The translations under genes were made by a program, and so were the position numbers. A stretch of DNA of 64,000 bases from Phycisphaeraceae bacterium (GTDB lineage Bacteria; Planctomycetota; Phycisphaerae; Phycisphaerales; Phycisphaeraceae), in the NCBI GenBank assembly GCA_020851735.1, contig JADZCD010000065.1, forward strand, positions 62,001-126,000, written 5' to 3'. The notes beneath the pieces were generated by a model, which saw only the letters and a list, made by a program, of their open reading frames with translations, did not search any database and was not told the origin of the DNA. Each line of letters begins with the position of its first letter. Position 1 is the stretch's first letter. Positions 1-10,964 of this stretch are shown here, in pieces.

Positions 1-3000
1 CCGAAGTTACCGGTGCGCTGGTTGTAGGCGAGGATGGAGCCTTCGGTGGCCAGGCGGCCGGTGAAGTCGCCCTGGACGTCGACGGAGTCAAAGGTGTTGC
101 CGGTGGTGGTGATCCGTCCGCCGTAGGCGCCGCCGGCGCTGCCCAGATTCAGCCGGCCGATGGAGCGGGCGGTGATGCCGCCGGCGATGGCTTCATATTC
201 GGCCTGGGTGGTGGCCCGCAGATGCACCAGGGAGCCGGTGTCGGCCCGGAAGGAGATAAACCCGGGGTTCGGCGCCAGAGTCGGGTGGAAGGCCACGTCG
301 CTGATGCGGGTGGCGTTGAGCACGCCCACGTCCGTCCGGGCGGTGGCCTGGGCGGTGGCGGTGTTGATGGTCACTAGACGGTTGAAGACTTCGTCGACGC
401 CCACGAGCTCGCCGCCGGCGTTAAAGTCCAGGGCGGAGATGGTCAGGGTCGCGCCATCGCGGATATCGGTGATCAGGCCGATCGCCCCGCCGTTCTGCAG
501 GTTGCCGTCCTGATCGTATTCCCACAGCTGATTGTCAGCGGTGAGCACGAAGACGTGCCCGCCGGCGCCGGCGGCCACCGCCACGTCGAGGACCGCGCTA
601 TTCAAAGCGGTGCCGGTGGCGTTGCGGGCGAGGGATTGGATACGGGTGAACTGACGGGTGGCGGTGTCAATGGTGCCCAGGGTGGCCACCAGACCGGGGT
701 TGGTCAGGAATATGCCGCCGACCACGTCGTCGGTGTCATAGGCGTAGGTGGTGTTGCCGCGGATGACAAAGGCGTCCACGTTGCCGCTGATGATGCCGGG
801 CGTGCCAATGACGATCGAAGAGCCGGGGGTGGTGGTGTCGATCTGCACGAGGGTGGTCACGCCGGCCACGTTGCTTAAGCCCACCAGATTGCCGTTGGCG
901 TCGAAGCCCATGCCGACGATGTTGGTGGCCCCGCCGGCATTGACCACGCCCACCGAGGTCATGGTGCCGTCGAGGGCGATGGTGACCAGGGTGTCGTTGC
1001 CGCCGGAGTGGGTGATGGCGTAGAGAGTGCCGCCGCTGCTGACGGCCAGGGCGGTGGCGATGTCGGTGACGGCGCCGCCGTTAAGCTGCACGCCCAGATC
1101 GCCGCTGGGGCCGGTGACGTCGATATAGCCGTTGGAGTTGGTGTCGATGGATTCGATCTTCACCAGCGTGGTGGCGACGGCGGTCGGTCCGCCGGGACCG
1201 TCGCGGTCACTGACGAGGGCATAGAGATTGTTGCTGGCGTCAAAGGCCAGGCCGCGGAAGTTGTCGGTGTAGGTATTGGTGAAGACGTCGCGCAACTGGC
1301 CGCGGTCTTCGGCGATGGCGCCGGTGGTCGGGTTGAGGCGCACTAAGTGATCGATGCCGGCGACGGTCTGGATGGCGAACACTTGCCCGCTGCTGTTGAC
1401 GGCCAGATGCCGCAGCGTGACGGCCACGTCGTCCAGGGCCCCCACTTGCACGGTGGTGGACATGTCCAGCAGCTGGGCGACGGCGAAGAGTTGTTCAGCC
1501 GCGAGAGTGTCGATGCCGAAGTCCATGCCGGAGACGGTCAAGGTGGCGCCGCTGAAAGCGTCGGTGACCGTGCCGGCCACGCCGATCAAGGCGCCGGTGG
1601 TCAGGTCCAGGCGGCCGAGCTGGCCGGTGGCGGTGTCAAAGGCCCAGGTCTGGCCGGCAGCGCTGACGGACAAGGAGCGGATAGCGGTGAAGGCTGCGGC
1701 ACCCGGGTGCAGGGCTTCCAAGAGGCCGCTGCCGGCACTGTCGACAATGGTCATGGTGCGGACGGTGCCGCCGATGTACAGAGCGCCGCCGCCCTGGGTC
1801 TGGAAGGAGATCGTGCCGACGTCGCCGCCGATCTTGCCGGCAAAATCATCGCTGAAATCGCGGAAGGTCAGGCTGGTCATCGGGCCGTCGATCCACAGAT
1901 CCGGATCGTCGCTGCCGTCGCCGGCCAGGTCGCCGTCGAAGGCCAGGGTGCCGACGACCGCGTCATCGGCGCTGAGGATGCGGCCGATGGACACCGCGCC
2001 GGGGGTGGAGGTGACGATGGTCACGCGCGTGGCGGTGGTGGTGCCGGTGAGGACCAGGGTGTCGATGACGTTGTCCGAATCGGTGCCGGCGCCGGTTTCG
2101 TCGTAGACCTGCACCTGGCCGGGGCCGGTGACGGTGATGGTGACAGTGGCGCCGCCGTTGGCGGTGAAGATGAGCTTGGCGGCCGAGGTGGCGGAGCCGA
2201 CTAAGGTTTCCAGGGCGTTGTTGGCGGTGAGGTCGGCGATGGCGTAGGTGACGTTGGCGTTGGTGTTGACGAGGCCGGCGCCGGTGGCGGTGCTGCGCAC
2301 GCTGCCGTCGGCCAGGATGTAGGACGCGGCGTCAAGCTTGCCGGTCAGCGAGCCGATCTTGCTGGCCCCACCGGTGAGCGAGGTGCTCACGACATTGTCG
2401 GCGGTGGTGGTGAAATCGCCGTCGCCGGGGTCAATGCCCGCGGTGATCTGGCTGGCGGTGACGGTATCGGCGCCCAGAGCGGTGGGCCGGCCGAAGCTGG
2501 CGGTGCCGATGTCGCCGCGATAGAGCACGGCGTTCTGGCGGGTAAGGATGCGGTTGCCGGCGATGGAGAGGTCCAGGCCGCCGACCACGCTGTCGATCTC
2601 CGCGCCGCCCAAGGCCAGGCCGCTGGAAATCGAGGTGTTGGCCACGGAGGTGGTGGCGTTGACACGGGTGATGTCGCCGCCGGAAGCGATGATCGACGAG
2701 CTGATGGTGCCCGCGGATAAGCCGCCTAAGGTCGCCATGCGGGACTTGCCGGCGGCGAAGGTGCCGTCATCGCCGCGGATGGCGCCGACCTGGATGAGGC
2801 TGGCGGAGATGGCGCCGGTGACGGTCAGGTTGGTCAAGTCCGAGCCGACGATGAGGGCGGCCGTGTTCATCGACGCGGCGTTGACACGCGTCGCCTTGCC
2901 GTCGACGAGCACGTTGCCGGCCAGGGCGCCGGTGACTTGCAGCATGGTCAGGTCGCCGCCGACGGACAGGTCGGTGCCCGCCAGCACGCTGCCGCGGGTG

Positions 3001-6000
3001 GTGATCGAAGCGTCGCCGGCGAAGGTAACGTCGGACCCGACGCCGCCCAAGTTGCCGCCGACCATCAGATTGGTCGCCCGCCCGCCGTTGCCGATGGTCA
3101 GATCGCCAGCCATGGCGCCGGTGACATTCAGCGTGCCGGCGGACCCGGCGGTAATGGTCGCCCCCGCTTCCACCGCGCCCTTGACGGTGAGGGTGGTTAG
3201 GGCTTCAAGCACGTCGATGACCGCGCCGCTGCGGATCGAGCCGTCGATGGTCAGGGAGCGCAGAGCCTTGCCTTCGAGGACCGCCAGGGGCCCCAGGTCC
3301 GAGCCCTGCACGCCGACGGTGCCGATGGTGCCATTAGGCGCCCGCACGGAACCTAAGAGGTCGCCGTTGCGGATGGTGACGGAATTGACGTTGCCCAGGG
3401 CGCTGGTTATTTCGCTGCCGGCAGCCAGGTCGCCGTTGGTGATCGTCACGGTGCCGACGTCGCGGCCGGCGATCAGATCCGCCTGCAGGTCACCGCCGGT
3501 CAGGCTAAAGCGAGTGATGCCGCCGGTGGCCTGCACGTTGCCGGTCACGTGCCCGTTGGTCAGCGTCGCCCCGCCGAGCGTGCCCTGCACGCTGACGGGC
3601 GCGCTGATTAAGTTGACCAGCCCGATGGCGGGATTGCGCACATTAAGGGTGGTCAGATCGCCCTGGACCAGCAAGGAGCCGGCGATGCGGCCGACCACGT
3701 CCAACATGCGCAGGTTGCCCTGCACGATCAGGTCCAGCCCCAGCACGGCGTTGAGCACGCCCTTGCCGGCCCCGACCTTAAGGTTATTAAGGTTGCCGCG
3801 GATGACCAGGGAATCGCCGCTGGATCCGAGGCTGGCGGCGGACTGGATGCTGTTGACGTTGCCCTGGATGTCCAACGAGCCGTTGGTCAGCGAACCGCCG
3901 AGGGTCAGGGAGTTTAGGGCGAAGTAGCGCTGATCGGGATTCTTGATCACGATGCTGCCGGTCAGATTGCCGGCGATGCTGATGGTGTTCACGCGGCCGG
4001 CGACGGTGATGTCGCCCGCCATGTTGCCGGCCACGGTGATGGAATTGATCAAGGCGCTGGGGCCGGTGGCGTTGATGGATGAATCGCCGCTGACATTGCC
4101 GCGGAAGATGAGGCTGGACCCTAAGCCGGCGAAGGTCAGCTGCAGGTTGTTGACGTCCTTGGCGGGCATAAAGGAATCGATGCGCCCGGTGACGACCGAC
4201 AGGCCGTCGATGATGTCCGAGGTTTTGATGCCCGCGATGCTGTTGCCGACGCTGAAGGACGTCAAGCCGGAGGCGGATTCGGTTCCGTTCCTGGTGCGGA
4301 TCTGGTACGCGCTGACGGTGCCCAATTTGCCGGAGAAGCGCAGATCCACGTCCTCAATGACGCCCGCGTCGGTCACGCCCGCGAGGGTGCGCTGGGTGGC
4401 CGAGGTGCCCAGGGCGTAATGCAGGTCGCTGAGCACGCTTAAGGCGTGCCCGAACTGCCAGGCCTGCCCCGTTTCGCTGCGGTATACCGAGGAAGTGAAG
4501 CTGGACGTGGAGATCATCTGGCCTTGGCCGTTGGCGGTGATGTTCCCGGCGTTGACGCCGCCGAAGATATCCATGCCGCGGATGCCGTAGCCGTCCACGG
4601 TGAGGTTGCCCATCGTGCCGTCCAGGCTCATCTTGATCCGGCTGTTGAGCATGCCGAAACCGCCGGAGACCTTGATGGAATCGATGTAGTGGCCGCCGAT
4701 GAACGAGCCGATGATGCCGCCCTGGCCCTGCAGGCTGATGTCGCCGATGGAGGTGATCTTCACGCCGGGCTGGTTGATCCAGATCCAGGCATAGATAAGC
4801 GGGTCGATGACTAATTCCGAGGCGCTGAAAGGATCGCGGACGATCAAGATGTCGGCATTGATGATCGCCCCGTCCTTGAGGCTGACCTTGCCGATGGTGC
4901 GGGTGGCGATGATGTCGCCCATGATGTCTGAATACAGACCGTTGTTGATCACTTCGTTGATGACGCCGCCATCACTCTGTCCGGCGCGATCGATGTTGTC
5001 GCCGGCGTAAATGCCGGCCCAGGAAAACGCGCCCGAACCGCTGGGGGCGATGCCCTCGCCGATGTTGACCGTACCGATCACCGAAGAGTCGAACGCATCG
5101 TTGTAGATGTCCGTGGCCCAGATGGGGCCGGCGATGCCCTCGAAAATATTGTCGTTGGGTTTGAAATTCTTATCCCAATCCGCCCCCAGGCGATTGATGT
5201 CGCCGGCCACCAGCAGATTGCCGACGGCCTGCCCGGCGGCGATCCACTGCACTGCGGTGGGCGTGGCGTCGTTACGGGCAATCACGATGCCCGAGCGCTG
5301 GTCCTGGAAGGGATAGAGAATGCCGCCGTCTTCCCGAACCGTCAGGTATTCGGGAATGGCGTCGGTCATGATGTAATTGCGCAGCAACGCTTCGCTGAAG
5401 CTGCCCGTGCCCACGCCCAGATTGCCTTGGGCATAGAGATTCTCGACCGAGAAAATGTGGCCGTTGACGATGTCCCCAGCCAAGGTCACGCCGCTGAGAA
5501 CCTTCCCGCTCTCGTTGAGGACCGATTTAAGGGCTTGATCGGGCGCCTGGATGTCAAACACGTCGATCTTGGCTTCGCCGATGATCTTGAGCGTCGGCCA
5601 GATCTGCACGAAAGTGGGGTCGTCATCCGACGGGTCGGGCAGGGCCACCAAGGGGGGGTTGACGAGGATGCGGCCGATTTCCGCGCGATCGCCGCGGACG
5701 GCTTCCACCAGCACGCCGCCGAGGGAGGAATACTGGACGCCGTTGACAATGACGTCACGCCCGCCCAAATCCACCGCCGCGACCACGCCACCACCGCTGC
5801 GCACGCCCAGATACACCACGGTCATGTAATTGGGCAGGAACTTGGGCGCATTGGGATTGGTCGTGGGGTTGTAGGCGGGGTTGGGCACATCCTGCAGGGG
5901 CGTGATCTTGATTTCCGCGCCGCTGTCATCCAGGAAGGTAGCCGACTCGCCGGGGAGGTATTCCTTGGCCGCCGAGTAGGTGCCGCCGAAGAAGCGGTCG

Positions 6001-9000
6001 TTATAGATCGAGAGAATATCCGTGCCGGGCAGCAGATCGATAAAGCGGATGTTGCCGCCCACGCCGGTGTCCAGCGCCGGCCCCCCGTTGGCAAACGAGC
6101 CCCAGTGGCCGCCGATGGTGATCAGGTCGATGATGCCGTCGGCGCCTTGCCGGTCGGAGTCGACTTCAAAGCTGGTGTCGATGTTGCCGGTGACGTCGCC
6201 GAAACCGTCGGTGGCGCGCAGCACGCCGATGCCGCCCTTGGCCCGGACATTGCCGCGGAAAAAGCCGTCGAAGGCACTCGCCGCGCCGTACCCCGCGTCG
6301 ATCATCTGGATGTTGCCGCCAATGGGCGCGATGTTGTAGGAAATCGAGCCGGACGGCACGCCTTGATCGGCCAGGTAAACCACGTTGCCGATGTCGGCAA
6401 GGATATAGTTAGTCGCCCGAATCAGGCCGATGCTGCCGGCGATGACTTCGATTTCCGGATCGAGATAAACATCCGTCTCGTTGCCGGTGATGTCGTTGCC
6501 GACGAAGCTGGCGAAGATCGCCCGCAGATCGCCGGCGACCACCTGGATGTCCGCGTGGGCGCTGCCCGTCAGGTAAGAGTCCGTGAGGGGATCAAAATAG
6601 AGCTGGTTCTGGGCGACGATGGCCCCAACGTCGCCATTGACCACCTGCAACGTCGCCCGCGCGGTGCTGGTGCTGAAAATGTCCATGGTCGCCACCAGGC
6701 CGCCCAGGGACACCTGCCCGGCATTGGAGATCCGCAGTTCATAATCGGCCGTGGCGTTGGTGGACGCCACGGGGTCATCGGTAATGCCGTTGAAGTTCAG
6801 ATCGCCATCGCGGGCCACGGCGAAGTAGTAGATGCCCGGCCGATCGGCCACGAACTGGAACGGCTGGTTCCAGAAATGGTCGTTCTTGACGTTGGAGTAG
6901 TCCGTGGCCGCCACGCGCCCATCCGGATCGATCAGCGCCACATGAAACAGTTGGCCGCTGAGCAATTGCACGGTCACGGCCTGGCCGGCCATCAAACCCA
7001 GGGCGTAATAGTCAACGTAATCCTGGTAGTCATCCGCCGCGTCCAGGCGTCCGAGCATCCGCACCGAACCCACCCCCGCGGCGCTGTTGCGCAAGGTGCC
7101 CAGGTATTGCGCGGTGTCCGGCGAATCGTTGGTGATGAATGCGAAGGAGTCGCTGCCGAGCACATAACCGAATTTGCCTTCGTCGGCGAACAGCGCGCCC
7201 AGCGCCGCGTCCGCCCCGACGCCCGTGGGCACGCGCTCTTCCAGTTCCCTCTGGTAGGAATACAGGAAGGTAAAGCCGTCCACGGAATCCCAATCTCCCA
7301 CCGAAAGGGATCCCACAAAGGAATCAAACGTGCGCAGCGATCCCAGCCGCCCATCGACGACCATGTCAAAGCCCGTTAAGTAAACCGGGCGATGGTCGTC
7401 GGTGGTGGTCGACGGCGCGGCGCTGGTGCCGATGGCATTCTTGGTGACCAGCAGCTGCAGGTCGCCGCCGACGTGGAAATTACCGGCGTAGGTCGGCGTT
7501 CCTTCCCCTTGTCCGCGGCCGGAGCCGGTGATCAGCCAGCCGGCGTAGAACATCTGCATCGACCCGCTGATGTCGACTTTGCCCGTCACCGTACCGGCCC
7601 AGAGGATGCGGTTAAGGTCCTGGGGCACGGCCGAGGTGCTGGTAAAGCCCACCATGCGCATGAGCACAGCCGATTCGGCGTTGGGGGCAATGGTTTCGTT
7701 GGCGCCCAGCGCCAACTGGCTGGTGACGTTGTCCGCCACCAGGAAACGGTTGCGGCCGCGCTCGTAGGTGAACGCGCCCACCGTCGGGCGCAGCGACCCT
7801 GTCTCGGTGGCCACATACTTGCCCACGCGGGCGTCGGTGATGTCGATGTCCACCAGCCGGCCGTTGTGACGGTCATGCGCCAGGAGGAGAATCCGCCCGT
7901 CGGTCAGATCCGCTTCAAAATCCATCGCGCCGATGTTGCTCAGGTCCACGTCGGTGGCGTCGTCGATCAACAGCCCGATGGTCGCCAACGTCGAGCCATC
8001 CGCGGGATCGATCTCATAAAGCCGGCTCTTGCCGTCGGCTGCGACGGCCACCATGTACAGTTCCTGGGTGGGAGCAAAAGCGATGGCCTGCACCGACTCG
8101 ATGGCGGCGTCCAACTGGCCTAAGCTGGTAAAGACGCCGGTGGCGGTGTTAATGGTTCCTAAGCGCAGCTCATTGACACCCGGGGCGACTTCCACGCTGT
8201 AGACGGCGTAAAGCACTTCGACGCCATTGAAATCCGGATCGCCGTAATCCAACCCCATGACATTCTGCAGAGGGTTGCCCAGATAAGTGATCGAAATCGG
8301 ACTGCCCACGAGCTTGCCGGTGCTGGGATTGATAAAGGCCAGTTGATCCGCCGGCGCGCCCAAGGTGACACCGTCGGCGTCCTTGGCGTCGGTGTCAATG
8401 ACCACCAGATCCGTGCCGTCGCGCTTGATGGACATGCCGCGGATCAGGTCCAGGTTGGCGCCCATGGTCTTGTCGGCCAGGCTGGCATTGTTCGAGACGT
8501 AGGCCAATAGACTCTTGGCGGTCTGCACGCCCGCCCACACCGTGCCCATGCCCGCGGGCAAGGCGCCTAAAGCGCCGTTGCTGTCCAGCAGCTCTTCCCG
8601 GATCGCGGCGGTGACCGTCAGGATCAGGTCGTCTTCGGTGATGTTGGGCCGATCCAGGGTGCGGATGCCCAGCAAGGCGCCGCCGGTTTCCGCCGGGGCC
8701 GAGATGGTGACGGTTGGCGTGGTGCCGGGATTGTTGGCTGGGAATATGCGGAACTGGCCGGCATCGCTGTCGAAAATCTGATAGGTCAAGATCCCGGTGG
8801 TCTCGTCAAACTCCGTCACCGAAGCGCTGATCCAGCCGTTGGGGTCGCCCTGGGTGACGTAGATCAGAAACGCGTTGGAGAAGGGGAAGCGTTGGCGGGT
8901 GTCGATAAAGAGCAATTCGTCGGTGCTGATATCCGTGCCCAGCATGACGCCGGTTTCGCCGGTGAACGGATTGGGCAGATCGTCGCTCCAGGCCAGGGCG

Positions 9001-10301
9001 CCGATATTTTCGCCGCGGACCGCGCCATCCTGGAAGGGAATGTCCGCGACAAGACCGCTGGCGTCAGGATCATTCGGATCGCTCAGCGGGCCCCAGTTTT
9101 CCGCTGCTCCGCTGCTTAAATCAATCTGCCACAGCGAGGAATCGCTGGTGCGGGCATTGACCGCGAACATGGTCGTCTCGGCGGCATTGGGATCATCCGG
9201 GCCGAATTCAATGCCCGTGATGTCCGAGATGATGTCAGCTTCGACGCCGACACCCGAGGTGCTGGCGTCGGTCACGGTGCGCCACACGGGACGCAGGTCG
9301 GTGCGAATGGTCGGCAAGGAACCGGCGGCACCGGTCACGTTAAAACGTACGACCCGTCCCTCCGGCTGCACTCCCCCATCAGGCTGGGGAGCGTTCTCCA
9401 CCAGGTAGGCCCATAGGTAGACGTTGTTGGTGTAATCGGGCCCCGCCCCCACCTGGTCGAACACGATACTTTCCACGCTGACCAGGGCGGTGTCCGAATC
9501 GGCAAACGCCTCGGGCGTAAACACGCCGCCGATCGTTCGGCCCAGCGCCTGCACCAGGCCGGTGGTCACGTTCACGCGCAGCAGATAGTCGATGTCCGAC
9601 GAGACCGGCGTGGTGATCCGAGCCACGAAGTACATCAGATCATCCAACGGATTGAAATCCGCGGCCGAGAGTTTGATAATTTCCGGGGCTGGCGTATCGA
9701 GGTCGCCGTCGTCAAAAATGCCCAGGAGCTGGGAATACAGGTTTCGCACGGGCGTGGCTTCGCCCGTGGAGGTGTCGAGGCTCAACAAATACACAAACCG
9801 CTGCAGGCCGAACAGACCGGGAACCTCGGCATACGTCAAGCCATAGACATCGCCGGCGGCGTTGGTCGCCAGGGCGTTGATTTCAAATTCACCGGGTGCT
9901 GCGATCCCCGGAAAACCCGCGGACTCCTGGATTTCGGTATGCGCCCCGGCCTGATCGTCCAGCGTGACGGGAATCACGCCCTTGGCGGCGCCGAATCCGC
10001 CCAGCACGCCGCCCAAACGCGGGTCGCCATTGGCGCCCCGCCGGCCGAAAGAGCTTTCGAAAAACTCCCCGGGCATCTGATGGATGATCACGTCGCCGTT
10101 GGCGCCCATCGTGGCCCCCAGCACTTCCACGATGACGTTGCCTCCCACCGAAATGTTGATGCGCTGACCTTCGGCATCCTGAAAGCTGAAGTTGTCCCCG
10201 CCCAGCAGCGTGGTCAACAGAAGACGTGGTTCGAGCGTTTCCAACTGAAAGCGGCTGTGGGACGACGAATCAAACCGCGCCTGCTCGCTGCGATCGGACA
10301 T
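1..10301 (-). CDS. Giant LEPR-motif secreted/surface protein, C-terminus outside window
   Basis: The minus frame starting with ATG at 10301 stays open to the window edge, giving about 3,433 residues without a stop. An AGGAG ribosome site lies 8 bases upstream of the ATG. Residues 23-30 read LEPRLLLT, the LEPR-x-LL motif found near the N-terminus of large planctomycete exported proteins. Roughly, residues 35-1080 are beta-propeller-like blocks (repeated 'LYxxDxxTG' wording); about 1087-1187 looks like a bacterial pre-peptidase C-terminal (PPC) domain with DYVDYYALGL and GIYYFAVARDGDLN; about 1190-2800 is Gly/Asn-rich short-strand sequence (GNLTG, VAGNMAGDITV) like a right-handed beta-helix; about 2850-3380 is again propeller-like; and beta-helix-like sequence resumes at the edge. 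No enzyme motif is visible. It is probably a cell-surface or S-layer-associated adhesin or matrix protein. The large plus-strand ORFs over it are antisense artefacts. The reading frame is well supported; the function is inference. Confidence 0.85.
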   Translation of the reverse strand, partial: MSDRSEQARFDSSSHSRFQLETLEPRLLLTTLLGGDNFSFQDAEGQRINISVGGNVIVEVLGATMGANGDVIIHQMPGEFFESSFGRRGANGDPRLGGVLGGFGAAKGVIPVTLDDQAGAHTEIQESAGFPGIAAPGEFEINALATNAAGDVYGLTYAEVPGLFGLQRFVYLLSLDTSTGEATPVRNLYSQLLGIFDDGDLDTPAPEIIKLSAADFNPLDDLMYFVARITTPVSSDIDYLLRVNVTTGLVQALGRTIGGVFTPEAFADSDTALVSVESIVFDQVGAGPDYTNNVYLWAYLVENAPQPDGGVQPEGRVVRFNVTGAAGSLPTIRTDLRPVWRTVTDASTSGVGVEADIISDITGIEFGPDDPNAAETTMFAVNARTSDSSLWQIDLSSGAAENWGPLSDPNDPDASGLVADIPFQDGAVRGENIGALAWSDDLPNPFTGETGVMLGTDISTDELLFIDTRQRFPFSNAFLIYVTQGDPNGWISASVTEFDETTGILTYQIFDSDAGQFRIFPANNPGTTPTVTISAPAETGGALLGIRTLDRPNITEDDLILTVTAAIREELLDSNGALGALPAGMGTVWAGVQTAKSLLAYVSNNASLADKTMGANLDLIRGMSIKRDGTDLVVIDTDAKDADGVTLGAPADQLAFINPSTGKLVGSPISITYLGNPLQNVMGLDYGDPDFNGVEVLYAVYSVEVAPGVNELRLGTINTATGVFTSLGQLDAAIESVQAIAFAPTQELYMVAVAADGKSRLYEIDPADGSTLATIGLLIDDATDVDLSNIGAMDFEADLTDGRILLLAHDRHNGRLVDIDITDARVGKYVATETGSLRPTVGAFTYERGRNRFLVADNVTSQLALGANETIAPNAESAVLMRMVGFTSTSAVPQDLNRILWAGTVTGKVDISGSMQMFYAGWLITGSGRGQGEGTPTYAGNFHVGGDLQLLVTKNAIGTSAAPSTTTDDHRPVYLTGFDMVVDGRLGSLRTFDSFVGSLSVGDWDSVDGFTFLYSYQRELEERVPTGVGADAALGALFADEGKFGYVLGSDSFAFITNDSPDTAQYLGTLRNSAAGVGSVRMLGRLDAADDYQDYVDYYALGLMAGQAVTVQLLSGQLFHVALIDPDGRVAATDYSNVKNDHFWNQPFQFVADRPGIYYFAVARDGDLNFNGITDDPVASTNATADYELRISNAGQVSLGGLVATMDIFSTSTARATLQVVNGDVGAIVAQNQLYFDPLTDSYLTGSAHADIQVVAGDLRAIFASFVGNDITGNETDVYLDPEIEVIAGSIGLIRATNYILADIGNVVYLADQGVPSGSISYNIAPIGGNIQMIDAGYGAASAFDGFFRGNVRAKGGIGVLRATDGFGDVTGNIDTSFEVDSDRQGADGIIDLITIGGHWGSFANGGPALDTGVGGNIRFIDLLPGTDILSIYNDRFFGGTYSAAKEYLPGESATFLDDSGAEIKITPLQDVPNPAYNPTTNPNAPKFLPNYMTVVYLGVRSGGGVVAAVDLGGRDVIVNGVQYSSLGGVLVEAVRGDRAEIGRILVNPPLVALPDPSDDDPTFVQIWPTLKIIGEAKIDVFDIQAPDQALKSVLNESGKVLSGVTLAGDIVNGHIFSVENLYAQGNLGVGTGSFSEALLRNYIMTDAIPEYLTVREDGGILYPFQDQRSGIVIARNDATPTAVQWIAAGQAVGNLLVAGDINRLGADWDKNFKPNDNIFEGIAGPIWATDIYNDAFDSSVIGTVNIGEGIAPSGSGAFSWAGIYAGDNIDRAGQSDGGVINEVINNGLYSDIMGDIIATRTIGKVSLKDGAIINADILIVRDPFSASELVIDPLIYAWIWINQPGVKITSIGDISLQGQGGIIGSFIGGHYIDSIKVSGGFGMLNSRIKMSLDGTMGNLTVDGYGIRGMDIFGGVNAGNITANGQGQMISTSSFTSSVYRSETGQAWQFGHALSVLSDLHYALGTSATQRTLAGVTDAGVIEDVDLRFSGKLGTVSAYQIRTRNGTESASGLTSFSVGNSIAGIKTSDIIDGLSVVTGRIDSFMPAKDVNNLQLTFAGLGSSLIFRGNVSGDSSINATGPSALINSITVAGNMAGDITVAGRVNTISIAGNLTGSIVIKNPDQRYFALNSLTLGGSLTNGSLDIQGNVNSIQSAASLGSSGDSLVIRGNLNNLKVGAGKGVLNAVLGLDLIVQGNLRMLDVVGRIAGSLLVQGDLTTLNVRNPAIGLVNLISAPVSVQGTLGGATLTNGHVTGNVQATGGITRFSLTGGDLQADLIAGRDVGTVTITNGDLAAGSEITSALGNVNSVTIRNGDLLGSVRAPNGTIGTVGVQGSDLGPLAVLEGKALRSLTIDGSIRSGAVIDVLEALTTLTVKGAVEAGATITAGSAGTLNVTGAMAGDLTIGNGGRATNLMVGGNLGGVGSDVTFAGDASITTRGSVLAGTDLSVGGDLTMLQVTGALAGNVLVDGKATRVNAASMNTAALIVGSDLTNLTVTGAISASLIQVGAIRGDDGTFAAGKSRMATLGGLSAGTISSSIIASGGDITRVNATTSVANTSISSGLALGGAEIDSVVGGLDLSIAGNRILTRQNAVLYRGDIGTASFGRPTALGADTVTASQITAGIDPGDGDFTTTADNVVSTSLTGGASKIGSLTGKLDAASYILADGSVRSTATGAGLVNTNANVTYAIADLTANNALETLVGSATSAAKLIFTANGGATVTITVTGPGQVQVYDETGAGTDSDNVIDTLVLTGTTTATRVTIVTSTPGAVSIGRILSADDAVVGTLAFDGDLAGDGSDDPDLWIDGPMTSLTFRDFSDDFAGKIGGDVGTISFQTQGGGALYIGGTVRTMTIVDSAGSGLLEALHPGAAAFTAIRSLSVSAAGQTWAFDTATGQLGRLDLTTGALIGVAGTVTDAFSGATLTVSGMDFGIDTLAAEQLFAVAQLLDMSTTVQVGALDDVAVTLRHLAVNSSGQVFAIQTVAGIDHLVRLNPTTGAIAEDRGQLRDVFTNTYTDNFRGLAFDASNNLYALVSDRDGPGGPTAVATTLVKIESIDTNSNGYIDVTGPSGDLGVQLNGGAVTDIATALAVSSGGTLYAITHSGGNDTLVTIALDGTMTSVGVVNAGGATNIVGMGFDANGNLVGLSNVAGVTTLVQIDTTTPGSSIVIGTPGIISGNVDAFVIRGNTTYAYDTDDVVGGIFLTNPGLVATLGTIDTATRQFTRIQSLARNATGTALNSAVLDVAVAAGAGGHVFVLTADNQLWEYDQDGNLQNGGAIGLITDIRDGATLTISALDFNAGGELVGVDEVFNRLVTINTATAQATARTDVGVLNATRISDVAFHPTLAPNPGFISFRADTGSLVHLRATTQAEYEAIAGGITARSIGRLNLGSAGGAYGGRITTTGNTFDSVDVQGDFTGRLATEGSILAYNQRTGNF

Positions 10302-10686
10302 AACGTCTTCTCCTGCGCCAAAGGATTCACGGATTGTCAGGCGGCAACCGGCCGGGGCAAACAGAATAAACCCAAAATCGTCACTTGGCACCTTTTGACC
10401 AGTCGGGCTTTTTTCGTTTCTGTGGCCCCGCGGGCTTCGCGGGTACTTCGGGGGGCGGTGGGGTACAAAGCGGGGAGGGACAAAGCGGCTGTTCAAGTCG
10501 GCGTGGGGAGTATCCCCACATTTATAGGTGTATCACAGCTACCCCCCCAGCGTCAACACTTTTTCTGCCTTTGGCGCAATCTCTTTTTGCCTGTCCATTG
10601 CGAGGTTCCCTGCGCTGCGATTCCGCTTAAAAATCTTCGACCCACAGACCATCGGTTCCTGCCATCGCCCCGTCGTCAAACACAAG
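10302..10686. other. Intergenic leader between giant gene and tRNA-Ser
   Basis: These 385 bases hold the ribosome site of the giant gene (10310-10314) and presumably its promoter. A short GC hairpin (CCGCG...CGCGG) lies near 10425-10445. No convincing gene is seen on either strand; the short ORFs here have no recognisable protein and no good ribosome site. Confidence 0.5.
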
Positions 10687-10773
10687 CGGAGAGGGTGGGA
10701 TTCGAACCCACGGTAGCGCAAGCGCTACACCGGTTTTCGAGACCGGCCCTTTCGGCCGCTCAGGCACCTCTCC
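10687..10773 (-). tRNA. tRNA-Ser, anticodon CGA (reads UCG)
   Basis: Read on the minus strand, the 7-base acceptor arms GGAGAGG (10773-10767) and CCTCTCC (10694-10688) pair. The anticodon stem CCGGT/ACCGG encloses the loop CTCGAAA, giving anticodon CGA. There is a long variable arm (GTAGCGC TTG CGCTAC) as expected for a class II tRNA-Ser, a GTTCGAATC T loop, and discriminator G at 10687. The CCA end is not encoded. Confidence 0.95.
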
Positions 10774-10964
10774 AGACACCTTAAGGACGCAGCCGCAGGA
10801 CGTTGCGAACGCCCGCGGCCTCCAGCCGGCATGCTGGCCGAGCATTGTAACAGATGCTTGGTTCCTAAGCCTTCCGACCCCCCTCGCCCCCGATTGTTCC
10901 ATATTCCAATTGTTTCTATAAGCTATCACCTGACCACTCGACCCTACCCAAGGAGCTTTGCCCC

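Noticed and set aside
1347-7379. Long plus-strand ORFs of 250-650 residues in the first 10 kb
   Set aside because: They are antisense to the continuous minus-strand giant gene, have Ala/Gly/Asp/His-rich nonsense composition, and lack ribosome sites; they result from the high GC at codon position three.
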